Notes under the pieces: generated by a model
Seen by the model: the letters and a program-made list of their open reading frames with translations, nothing else
The model's database searches: none
What the model was told of the DNA's origin: nothing
Shown here: piece after piece, positions 1-7,500 of the stretch
Layout of the letters: each line of letters opens with the position of its first letter
Numbering within the stretch: the first letter of the stretch is position 1
NCBI GenBank assembly: GCA_003222835.1
Contig: QHXE01000324.1
Coordinates: forward strand, 1 to 15,097
DNA: 15,097 nt
From: Acidobacteriota bacterium
GTDB lineage: Bacteria; Acidobacteriota; Blastocatellia; Pyrinomonadales; Pyrinomonadaceae
Reading direction: 5' to 3'
Made by a program: the position numbers and the translations under genes

Positions 1-905
1 AATCCCGGAATGAAAGCCAGCACTTGTCCCGCACCCGAGGCTTCGATCAAATAGTCCACGCCTTTTCCGCTCGTATAATCCTGAACTGCCTCAACCGCGT
101 CACGGTCGCCGGGATCGATTGCCTGGTCCGCGCACAGACGCGATGCCAGCTTGCGTTTCTCTTCATTCGGCTCGCTCACCAGCAGCAACCCATCGTAACC
201 GAGCACGCTCCGCAGATACTGAACGAACATCAAACCTGCCGGTCCCGCGCCACAGATAAGCACGGAGCGGACGCGCGACCCGGACGAGGCTCCGTTGAGG
301 TGATAACGAGTCTGCGCGCGCGCAACTGCATCAGCCGAGTGAATGATGCAACCCAGCGGTTCAGCCAAAGCCGCCTCGGCCATATCAAGTTCGCTGCGAA
401 TGGGAACGGCGTTGACTGCGGGCATCGAAATGAACTCAGCCAGTCCGCCGGGCAATCCCGTAATCCCGTGCTCAGCGTAAAACTCGCACTGATGTGAATC
501 GCCAGTCCGACAATAATCGCAAAGGGTAGTCCTTCTGAGGCTCACACAGTTCAAGCCCTGGTCCACGACCACGCGATCGCCTACCTTGAGATCGAAGACC
601 TCGCTGCCAACCTCTTCGATGCATCCACTAATCTCATGGCCGAGAATCTGTGGCTGAACGTCAAACGGAACAGGCTGTCCGTAGTCATCGGTATTGTAGT
701 TCGCATGGCCGGCGAAGATGTGTACGTCCGTACCACAGAGACCGACCGCGGAGACTCGCACCAAGACCTCATCGGACGCGGCATGCGGAATCGGAACGTC
801 TCGCACTTCCAGCTTTTCTACGCCACACAAAACACTCGCTCGCATGGTTGTGGCCGTGCCTGTGGTGGAAACGGGCTTTTCCCAAGTATCGATTGAAGTA
901 CTCAA
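1..905 (-). CDS. Zinc-dependent medium-chain alcohol dehydrogenase (3' end outside window)
   Basis: Reading the minus strand from 905 gives 301 codons that stay open to the window edge, so the C-terminus is missing. The protein is a medium-chain dehydrogenase/reductase. With numbering from the TTG at 905, catalytic zinc ligands are Cys57 (in GLCGTD) and His90-Glu91 (in ILGHE). Four structural-zinc cysteines are at 120, 129, 132 and 140, and the NAD-binding motif GAGPAG follows. The gap between the first two structural cysteines is longer than usual. I prefer the TTG start at 905 because AGGAGAG (minus strand) lies about 6 nt upstream; an ATG at 845 (protein beginning MRASVLCG) is the alternative, which would make the first 20 residues untranslated. 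It follows the SDR gene by 59 nt and probably closes an operon. Such enzymes oxidise sugars or polyols; oxidation of L-fucose or of a keto-deoxy intermediate is inference from the fucosidase and lactonase upstream. L-threonine dehydrogenase-like function is another possibility. Confidence 0.88.
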   Translation of the reverse strand, partial: MSTSIDTWEKPVSTTGTATTMRASVLCGVEKLEVRDVPIPHAASDEVLVRVSAVGLCGTDVHIFAGHANYNTDDYGQPVPFDVQPQILGHEISGCIEEVGSEVFDLKVGDRVVVDQGLNCVSLRRTTLCDYCRTGDSHQCEFYAEHGITGLPGGLAEFISMPAVNAVPIRSELDMAEAALAEPLGCIIHSADAVARAQTRYHLNGASSGSRVRSVLICGAGPAGLMFVQYLRSVLGYDGLLLVSEPNEEKRKLASRLCADQAIDPGDRDAVEAVQDYTSGKGVDYLIEASGAGQVLAFIPG

Positions 906-917
906 ACTTCTCTCCTG
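903..917 (-). promoter_or_regulatory. Ribosome-binding site deciding the TTG start of the dehydrogenase
   Basis: The minus strand reads CAGGAGAGAAGT then TTG. The AGGAG core is 6 to 8 nt before the TTG at 905. It lies directly beside the nested hairpin 919-969. No comparable site precedes the internal ATG at 845. Confidence 0.55.
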
Positions 918-918
918 A

Positions 919-969
919 TGTAACGCAAACTGTTAGTTTGCAAATCGCAAGCTAACAGCTTGCGTTACA
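919..969. repeat. Nested double-hairpin inverted repeat between the SDR and dehydrogenase genes
   Basis: Outer arms TGTAAC (919-924) and GTTACA (964-969) enclose two adjacent hairpins. The first (925-941) pairs GCAAACT with AGTTTGC around GTT, and the second (947-963) pairs GCAAGCT with AGCTTGC around AAC. They are separated by 5 nt. The same 51 bases can also fold as one 22-bp hairpin with two imperfect positions. The two inner hairpins differ by an A-T pair (929/937) against a G-C pair (951/959), which keeps both local hairpins perfect. The SDR stop codon (965-967) lies in the right arm. There is no T-run, so it is not a classical terminator; a mobile palindromic repeat or an RNA-processing/stability element is more likely. 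Confidence 0.75.
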
Positions 970-1957
970 AACTCGTGTAAAGTTCGGATTCAATATCGCT
1001 CGTATCCAGACGCCCGGCATCCCGCAACTCGGCGAATCGCTGCATAGTTTCGTGAATGCCCGCTGCGAGCGGCGTTGCAGGCAAATCGCCAAGCGCTCTT
1101 TTGATCGCCGCATCATTGATAGCCGGAGCAATTGGAATCGGTGGACCGCCATACGTTACCAACTGGCGATCGGGCGTCATCGAGTTCTGGTTGATAAGGT
1201 GAGCGATGCGCGCGACCTCGACCGTTTCGCCGTGCAGGTTGAATACGTGAGCGCCTTCGGGCGCTCGATCAGCGCAAGCAATAAAAGCTGCGGCGGTATC
1301 AGCCACGTACTGAAAATCAGTCGCGCCGCTGAACCTTATCTGAAACGGGAGGCCGAGCACGGTAGCTTTCATCGCCTTGGTTGGATCGCTTGTTAGTCCG
1401 GTATCGCGATTGACGCCATACACCGTCAAGGGTCTCAATCCCACGGTATTCAATCCATGATCCAGAAAGTAAACGCGGGCGTTCCCTTCGTTTGTCCGCT
1501 TGAAAACACCGTAGTGCGTGGCCGGTTCGGTGGCAGCAGATTCGTCAAGCGGAAAGTCTGCATCGCCGGCGCCGAAAACGGCTGCGGAGCTGGCGTAAAC
1601 CACGCGCTCGGCGCCCATCGCTCTTGCCGATTCAAAAACGTTCAGAGTGCCGATGACGTTTACGAATGCTCCCGCTACGGGATCGACTTTGCATGTCGGC
1701 ACTTGTAAACCCGCGAGATGAATAATGCGGCGCGCTCCCGACGCTTCGAGAGCTGAACGCACGGCGCTCACGTCGGTAATGTCGCCGGCGATAACACGAA
1801 CGCGCTCCAGATCGCGCCCGTCCATGATCGCATTGAGCCGCCGCGTATCTTCACTGCGATCAAAAACCACCGTCGTGTCGCCGCGCGCAGCAAGTGCTTT
1901 GACAATCCACGAGCCGATGCAGCCATGCGCCCCGGTGATGAAATAGGTTTCGGCCAT
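965..1957 (-). CDS. NAD-dependent epimerase/dehydratase family protein (extended SDR)
   Basis: This 330-residue protein is an extended short-chain dehydrogenase/reductase of the COG0451 type and a normal length for the family. The N-terminal Rossmann motif is GAHGCIG (residues 9-15), an acidic residue Asp33 follows the second strand as expected for NAD use, and the catalytic set is Ser123/Ser124 with Tyr149 and Lys153 in YGVFK. The ATG at 1957 is preceded at about 10 nt by AGAGGGA, which belongs to a palindromic repeat. The stop codon is also inside a repeat. It sits between a probable fuconolactonase and a zinc dehydrogenase, so a role as sugar or sugar-acid dehydrogenase/epimerase in L-fucose breakdown is a reasonable inference. 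A galE role is conceivable because galK and galT are nearby, but the sequence does not look like a close GalE and it is grouped with the fucose genes. Confidence 0.88.
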   Translation of the reverse strand: MAETYFITGAHGCIGSWIVKALAARGDTTVVFDRSEDTRRLNAIMDGRDLERVRVIAGDITDVSAVRSALEASGARRIIHLAGLQVPTCKVDPVAGAFVNVIGTLNVFESARAMGAERVVYASSAAVFGAGDADFPLDESAATEPATHYGVFKRTNEGNARVYFLDHGLNTVGLRPLTVYGVNRDTGLTSDPTKAMKATVLGLPFQIRFSGATDFQYVADTAAAFIACADRAPEGAHVFNLHGETVEVARIAHLINQNSMTPDRQLVTYGGPPIPIAPAINDAAIKRALGDLPATPLAAGIHETMQRFAELRDAGRLDTSDIESELYTSL

Positions 1958-1968
1958 CTTTTGTTATT

Positions 1969-2005
1969 CCCTCTCCCTTTGGGAGAGGGTTAGGGTGAGG
2001 GCTTA
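1969..2005. repeat. Palindromic repeat unit, left copy of pair 1
   Basis: The unit starts with a 9-bp inverted repeat, CCCTCTCCC (1969-1977) and GGGAGAGGG (1981-1989), followed by a tail reading TTAGGGTGAGGGCTTA. It lies just upstream of the SDR start and its arm supplies the purine-rich sequence that acts as that gene's ribosome-binding site. An inverted copy is at 2090-2128, so the two form a composite inverted pair resembling REP/REPIN elements. Confidence 0.8.
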
Positions 2006-2089
2006 CCGCACAACCCTATACCCTTTTTATTTTCTCCTCTTGCCGCGCTGCGGATCGCGCGGGAAAAGGTTTCATTAATTTCTCTCAGC
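2006..2089. other. Spacer between the inverted repeat copies of pair 1
   Basis: This is the intergenic sequence between the repeat copies that lie between the lactonase and SDR genes. It holds a short GC-rich inverted stretch (GCGCTGCGGATCGCGC). I see no convincing promoter, RNA gene or terminator in it. Confidence 0.4.
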
Positions 2090-2970
2090 TAAGCCCTCAC
2101 CCCAACCCTCTCCCAGAGGGAGAGGGAGTCTTGCGGTTGCAGTTGATAAAACTCATTCGCATTGCCGGCGAAAATGCGATTCCGATCTTCGTCACTCAGC
2201 TCCACGAGCAGGTACTGAAACGCTTCCAAGACTCGATGGTACGAAGCCGCCAACAAACATACGGGCCAATCACTGCCAAACATCATTCGTTGCGGTCCAA
2301 AATATTCCAGCGCAGTATTCACGAACGGTTTCAAATCTTCCACGCTCCAGTTGGCCCAGTTTGCTTCTGTTACCAATCCGGAGAGCTTGCACCAAACGTT
2401 GGCAGAAGCCGCTAACTCTTTGATCTGGCGCGCCCACTCGTCGAGTTCATTGCGCGCGATGGGCGGCTTGGCCATATGATCGATCACTAATCGTAATCCA
2501 GGGCAATTCTCCGATAATATCTTCGCGCACTTCAAATGGCGGATGTGCACCAATAAATCGTACGGGACTCCGTAGGCTGTGAGCGCGCGCATCCCATCGA
2601 GCACGCGCGGCTGAATCAACCAGTCGTCTGCCGGTTCGCTCTCAACCAGATGCCGCACGCCTTTGAATTTTGCATGCCTTACAAACTCATCCAATTGCCG
2701 CCCGACATGCTCAGTCGTCAAATCTACCCAGCCCACCACGCCGGCAATGAATGGGGATCGATCCGCGAGACTCAATAACCAGCGAGTCTCTTCCAGACTG
2801 TTGCTGGCCTGGACCAGAACTGTTTTTTCCACGCCGCATCGTTTCAGTATCGGCTCGAGTGCCGGCGGCAGATAATCCTGACAAAGAACTTCGACTCCCG
2901 GAGTCATCCATGGATAATCGAAGCGACCAACCTGCCAAAAGTGCTGGTGACTATCGATTACATTTTCCAT
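2089..2970 (-). CDS. COG3618 amidohydrolase, probable L-fuconolactonase
   Basis: This 293-residue cytoplasmic TIM-barrel hydrolase of the amidohydrolase superfamily has the N-terminal metal motif HQHFW (His8, His10), VIDHMAKP (Asp164-His165) and the C-terminal FGSDWPV with catalytic Asp234. Members of COG3618 hydrolyse sugar lactones such as L-fucono- or L-rhamnono-lactone. The neighbouring alpha-L-fucosidase points to L-fucono-lactone, opening the ring after fucose is oxidised. The family fold ends at GNANEFYQL (residues 269-277). The last residues, DSLSLWERVGVRA, are encoded by a palindromic repeat (2090-2128), so the native C-terminus has been extended. The ATG at 2970 starts the HQHFW-bearing N-terminus at the usual place but has only a weak GGA-type ribosome-binding site. 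The gene lies 169 nt after the fucosidase, across another repeat pair. Confidence 0.9.
   Translation of the reverse strand: MENVIDSHQHFWQVGRFDYPWMTPGVEVLCQDYLPPALEPILKRCGVEKTVLVQASNSLEETRWLLSLADRSPFIAGVVGWVDLTTEHVGRQLDEFVRHAKFKGVRHLVESEPADDWLIQPRVLDGMRALTAYGVPYDLLVHIRHLKCAKILSENCPGLRLVIDHMAKPPIARNELDEWARQIKELAASANVWCKLSGLVTEANWANWSVEDLKPFVNTALEYFGPQRMMFGSDWPVCLLAASYHRVLEAFQYLLVELSDEDRNRIFAGNANEFYQLQPQDSLSLWERVGVRA
2090..2128. repeat. Palindromic repeat unit, right copy of pair 1, inside the amidohydrolase 3' end
   Basis: This is an inverted copy of 1969-2005. The tail TAAGCCCTCACCCCAA is followed by CCCTCTCCC (2106-2114) and GGGAGAGGG (2118-2126). On the minus strand it is translated as the final residues of the amidohydrolase, and the TAG stop (2089-2091) falls at its edge. 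Confidence 0.8.
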
Positions 2971-2984
2971 TTTTCATTCCAATT

Positions 2985-3022
2985 CCCCTCTCCCATTGGG
3001 AGAGGGCCAGGGTGAGGGTGCG
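2985..3022. repeat. Palindromic repeat unit, left copy of pair 2
   Basis: This is the same element as pair 1, with arms CCCTCTCCC (2986-2994) and GGGAGAGGG (2998-3006) and a tail reading CCAGGGTGAGGGTGCG. It lies just upstream of the amidohydrolase start. The inverted partner is at 3068-3106. Confidence 0.8.
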
Positions 3023-3067
3023 AAGCTTAGAAAAAGAAAGAAAAAGGGAGATGTCTTCTTTTCTCGC

Positions 3068-3106
3068 TAAGCCCTCACCCCAACCCTCTCCCATCGGGAG
3101 AGGGAA
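3068..3106. repeat. Palindromic repeat unit, right copy of pair 2
   Basis: The tail TAAGCCCTCACCCCAA is followed by CCCTCTCCC (3084-3092) and GGGAGAGGG (3096-3104). It is identical to the right copy of pair 1 except in the three-base loop. Together with 2985-3022 it fills most of the gap between the fucosidase and the amidohydrolase. The spacer 3023-3067 shows nothing else recognisable. Confidence 0.8.
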
Positions 3107-3139
3107 ACCAAGATGGAAAATGAAAACAGACTCCAATCT

Positions 3140-4498
3140 TCAAGATCTGGCCAGGTTATAAACTCCCTCGCGCGGCCTCGTCGCCCGCTTCCCTTCGTTG
3201 TCCTGCCTCGCTTCCGTATCGCATTCGAGTGCAAATGTCGTGACCAGGTCCGGGGCCTTCTTCGGCAAACCCGTCAGTCGCACCCGAAAATCGTCCTGCT
3301 CGAATTTCACCGGCTGGCCCGTCGCAAACATCTTCACGGACGAAACTCTATTCATCAGGTTACCGATGACCACGGTCTCGCCCGGCCAATAATGCACGTG
3401 CGCATAAAGGGTGTTGCCCTTGCGCGTAAAGCTTACATAATTTCCCCGTCTTGGTTGACACGGATGATCAGAATCATAGATCGTCGCTCCGTTCTTGCTC
3501 ATCCAATCGCCGACGGCACTAAGAACTCGAGTTGAATCTTCCGGAATCGATCCATCGCCTCGCGGCCCAATATTCAAAAGGTAGTTACCGCCGTCGCGCG
3601 CGCAGGTGATCAAATTACGAATGATCGTCGTCGGACTCTTCCAGTTATTGTCCGCGGATTGATAGCCCCAACTGTCATTCAAAGTCATGCAAGATTCCCA
3701 GGGCCGGTTTTGCGAAGCTTCGATGCGCTGCTCCGGGGTGTCAAAGTCTTCCGCGATCTTCGAGCGATTATTGATGATGATGTCCGGCTGAAGCTTTCGG
3801 ACCATCTGATTCATCTCGACTGATTCCCAGCCCTTCGCATCGAGCGGCCAAGCCACGTCATACCAGAGGACGTCGACTTTGCCGTAGTTGGTCATCAATT
3901 CCCCGACTTGCCCGTGAATGTAATCAACGAAACGCCGGCGTGCTGTTTCGTCTTTCAGGCAGCGCGCGCCGTCGGGATGATGCCAATCCATCAACGAATA
4001 GTAGAATCCAAAACGCAAGCCTTCCGCGCGCGCGGCCTCGACGTATTCGCGGACAAGATCGCGTCCCGGTCCCTGCTTGGGCGCGCAATAATCGGTGAGC
4101 CTGGTGTCGAAGTTACAGAAACCTTCGTGATGCTTCGTGGTCATCACCATGTACTTCATGCCCGCGCGCTTGGCTAACTGCGCCCAAGCGCGCGCAGCAT
4201 TCGGTACAGGCTTAAACTTAGGCGCCAGCTTTTCATACTCGGCGACGGGAATGCCTTCGTTCTCCATCACCCACTCGTGACGGCCGAGCGTGCTATAGAG
4301 TCCCCAGTGAATGAACATGCCGAACTTCGCTTCGTGCCACCACTTCATCCGTCGCTCGCGATCTTCGACGGTGGAGGTCGTGGGCGCCCCGGTATCGGCC
4401 GGTTTGGGTTGTTGGCCAAACAACAAATCAGCCTTACTTGCAGTCGCCAGCGTGCCGGCCGCAGCACCCATCAACGCCAGGTAGTCTCTTCGGTTCAT
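3140..4498 (-). CDS. Alpha-L-fucosidase, GH29, Tat-exported
   Basis: The 452-residue protein begins with a twin-arginine leader: NRRDYLALMG followed by an alanine-rich hydrophobic stretch to about residue 25. The folded enzyme would therefore act in the periplasm or outside the cell. The GH29 catalytic domain follows: WWHEAKFGMFIHWGLYS (residues 53-69), TKHHEGF (121-127), and VDVLWYDVAWP, whose Asp214 matches the GH29 nucleophile. NYLLNIGPRGDG (305-316) is also typical of the family, and a short beta-rich C-terminal region follows. GH29 enzymes release terminal alpha-L-fucose with retention. The start at 4498 is preceded by AGGAGA at 4 nt and lies only 11 nt after the upstream receptor stop, which suggests translational coupling. 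It is the enzyme that best identifies the locus as fucose-directed. Linkage preference cannot be read from the sequence. Confidence 0.96.
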   Translation of the reverse strand: MNRRDYLALMGAAAGTLATASKADLLFGQQPKPADTGAPTTSTVEDRERRMKWWHEAKFGMFIHWGLYSTLGRHEWVMENEGIPVAEYEKLAPKFKPVPNAARAWAQLAKRAGMKYMVMTTKHHEGFCNFDTRLTDYCAPKQGPGRDLVREYVEAARAEGLRFGFYYSLMDWHHPDGARCLKDETARRRFVDYIHGQVGELMTNYGKVDVLWYDVAWPLDAKGWESVEMNQMVRKLQPDIIINNRSKIAEDFDTPEQRIEASQNRPWESCMTLNDSWGYQSADNNWKSPTTIIRNLITCARDGGNYLLNIGPRGDGSIPEDSTRVLSAVGDWMSKNGATIYDSDHPCQPRRGNYVSFTRKGNTLYAHVHYWPGETVVIGNLMNRVSSVKMFATGQPVKFEQDDFRVRLTGLPKKAPDLVTTFALECDTEARQDNEGKRATRPREGVYNLARS

Positions 4499-4512
4499 TT
4501 TATCTCCTCTTA
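4499..4512 (-). promoter_or_regulatory. Ribosome-binding site coupling the receptor to the fucosidase
   Basis: The minus strand reads TAA (receptor stop), GAGGAGA, TAAA, then ATG. The AGGAGA motif covers 4503-4508. With an 11-nt gap and no room for a promoter, the two genes are almost certainly co-transcribed. Confidence 0.75.
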
Positions 4513-7500
4513 ATACACGAGCCTTAATCCAAACTGGATCTGCCTTGGGTTGGTACCCTGGGCCAAGCCGGAAATCTTACCAACGCTTGCGGCAATCGTC
4601 GTCGCATTGGTATTGATTGTAAGGTTCGCGGGTGCCGGCTCTGACCAGTTTTGGATATTGAACAAGTTGAAGGCTTCTACGCGCAACTGTACCTTGAACC
4701 GCTCGCCGATCGGGACGCTCTTGAACACCGAGACGTCCGCATTATAAACAGCCGGTCCGCGTAAGACGTTTCGGCCGAAATTTCCGAACGCGCCGGAAGG
4801 AATTCCGAATGCACACGGATTGAACCAGCTCACGATCGTGCGAGTCTGATCGGCCGCGCGGCCACCCTGGGAAATTGTTTTCTGACAATTCGGATCCGGG
4901 TTGGCAGCGACCGGGCCAGCAACATATGGATCGGCAAGTAGATTTGGCCGCAGGTAATTGTTCGGCGCGCTCGAACCGCTTCCTCGCAGATTTGCGAGAT
5001 CGCCCGTAACTATAAGATTGAAAGGCGCACCGGTGCGGGCTTGAGCGATAAAGTTCGCTTGCCAGTTACCCAGGATCCAGGAAGCGGGTCCGCTTTTAAG
5101 CCATTTCTTGCCCTTGCCAAACGGCAACTCGTAGAGAGTCGCCCACGATAGAAAGTGAGTGATGTCATATCCTGACACGCCCCAAGCCGTGCTCTGATCC
5201 CAGAAGTTCTGAATAGTCGAGCTTCCTCCCGGACCATTTTCGACGTTGAAATAACCACTGCCCGTGTCTCGCGACCTTCCCCAGGTGTAAGAGACCAGCG
5301 TGCTCCATCCGTTCGTAAATCGGCGCTGGAATTTTGTCTCCAGAGCTTTGTAGTTTGCTTTTCCAATCGCCAAAGTGTAATTGACACCCGCGCCCACCCA
5401 CGGTACTCGGCGCGCTGCGTCAACCGTCGCGGCAGCAGTGCCATTAGGAAAAGCCTGATTAGCAGCGTTGGCCAAACCTGAATAGGGCAACCGGCGACTC
5501 ACGCTTCCTACATAAGCAATCGAGATCATCGAAGACTTCGTAAGCTCGCGCTGATATTCGACGTGCCATTGATGCGAATAAGGATCCTTGTACTTCGGAT
5601 CGTCATTGAATCCGCCGACTCCCCAAGGGCTATTCACCGGCAGTGGCGTTGCGAATCCCTGTTGCTGGAACTGAATAATATTGAATGCCGTCCCGCTGAC
5701 GAAGTTAGCACTCGCATTAATGGTTGCGGGGTTCGCGAAGGCGGTGGCATCAGGCCAGACGGCGGCTTCCAGATCGTTCTGCGCATATTGGCTGCGCGCA
5801 GGAAGCGCATCAAAGTAGAGCCCGTATCCGGCGCGCAGGACACTCTTCGAATTTAGTGACCAGGCGAGACCAACTCGAGGGCCCCAGTTGTCTTTGACCG
5901 GAGGTGGTGCGAAGAAATCTTTCCCGGCAAGCACCACGTTGTTGAAATGTAGATCTGACAAAAAGGCATCCGGGATACAAGGAGCCGCCTTGGCCACGCT
6001 GCAAAGAGGCGGCATGGTCTTCGCTCCAATTATCCATCGTTGATTCAGAAGATCGAATGAATTCCAGAGCCTTCCGTCGAGGGTCTTGGGTTGATTCAGA
6101 TAGTCGAAGCGCAGGCCCAGGGTCAGCACAACGTTACGATTCACCTTCCATTCGTCCTGCCCATAGCCGGCCCATGACGCGTACTTGAACTGCACCGGAC
6201 CTCCGTGCAGAGTCGGCAATTGGGCGCTGAAGCTGTTGGGAAATCCCAAGAGCGCCGACGCCAAAGACAAGCCGGTAGTGCCAGAAGCGGCGGATGGATT
6301 GCGGGTCTGCTCGTCATTAAATGAATACGTCTGGAACGTATTCAACTGGATGCGCTTCGCCTCAATGTACCAAGCGCCCATTTTGAAATTGTGACGGCCT
6401 CTGAGCCACGTGACATTGGGTGTGATGCTCCAATTCGGATTCTCGCGAAGCGCCGCACCACGAATGCCGAAGTTACCGCTCCCTCCGGCGGCCCAGTTTT
6501 GTAGAGCCACCAGCAGGCCGGCGTACTTATCGACATCTGCAAATCCCGCCTGTTTCAACGGGTCGAGCCCAGCTTCATGTTGATTCTGCTGGCTTGAATC
6601 CACCCCAGGTCGGCCCGCATAGCCGGCACGCACATCGAGAATAAGGTTTGGACTGAAAGTGTGTGTCCAGCCGCCACCATAGTTCCGGCCCTTACCGCTG
6701 CCGCTGGTTGATCCGGCTTCTCCGATTGGATTAAAGACGGTCACGGTTTGCTGAGTAAAGCGGAAGAAGATGTTATCGCTATCGCGGAAACGGTGATCGA
6801 TTCGGAATTGATAGCCGTTGGCGTTGTTTATCGTCGGGCGGCTTTGCGCGAAATTGTTCTGCGCGTCACCACTGAAGTTCGGAACGGCCGAATAGGTCTG
6901 AAAGAACTTCTGCATCGGCCCAAAGATTAACGCCTGCGGAATCTTGAAGCATACGGCGCCGATTGTCTGGTCCTGCTGCTTTGCTGCGTTCACCGGAAGT
7001 GGATTACCGGCCGCATCGCAGCGAAATTGATCGCGCACAAAATTACTGCCGACTTGCCGCGTTGAATAAGGATTGAAGATGGCCCGGCGAAACGGAGTGT
7101 TGGTAAAGTCTCCGGCGATCTCCGCAAGCGTGGGCACATATGATAGGCCAAGCGCCGCCTGACTGTAGCGCCAACCGTCATAGCCAAACGAAAAGAAGGT
7201 GTGGTTCTTGATAATCGGCCCGGTCACAACCGCGCCAAATTGGTTCTGTCGAAACGGCAGAGGCTTTTTCGGCACACCCGTACTCGTCCCACACCGTGCA
7301 GTAGTGCAAACGTCGAAACTGTTCCGCGCGTCAAAGGCGTCATTGCGCACATATTCAAACGCCGAGCCATGAAAGCTGTTGCCTCCGGACTTCGAGACCA
7401 TATTCATCACGCCACCCATAGCGCCGCCAAATTCAGCCTTAGCATCTTGTCCGACAACCTTGAATTCCTGGACCAGGTCGATGTTCGGGATCACGATGTA

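Noticed and set aside
965..1957. Naming the SDR galE
   Set aside because: galK and galT are about 10 kb away behind a different promoter, and the protein shows only general extended-SDR motifs, so the specific name is not supported.
1969..3106. Possible CRISPR-like array because of recurring 38-bp units
   Set aside because: Only four copies occur, in inverted pairs, with unequal spacers and a gene between the pairs; each unit is a palindrome typical of REP-like elements.
2751..3161. Plus-strand frame with PSPQPSPIGRG-like sequence
   Set aside because: It is a translation of the palindromic repeats and antisense amidohydrolase sequence, not a gene.
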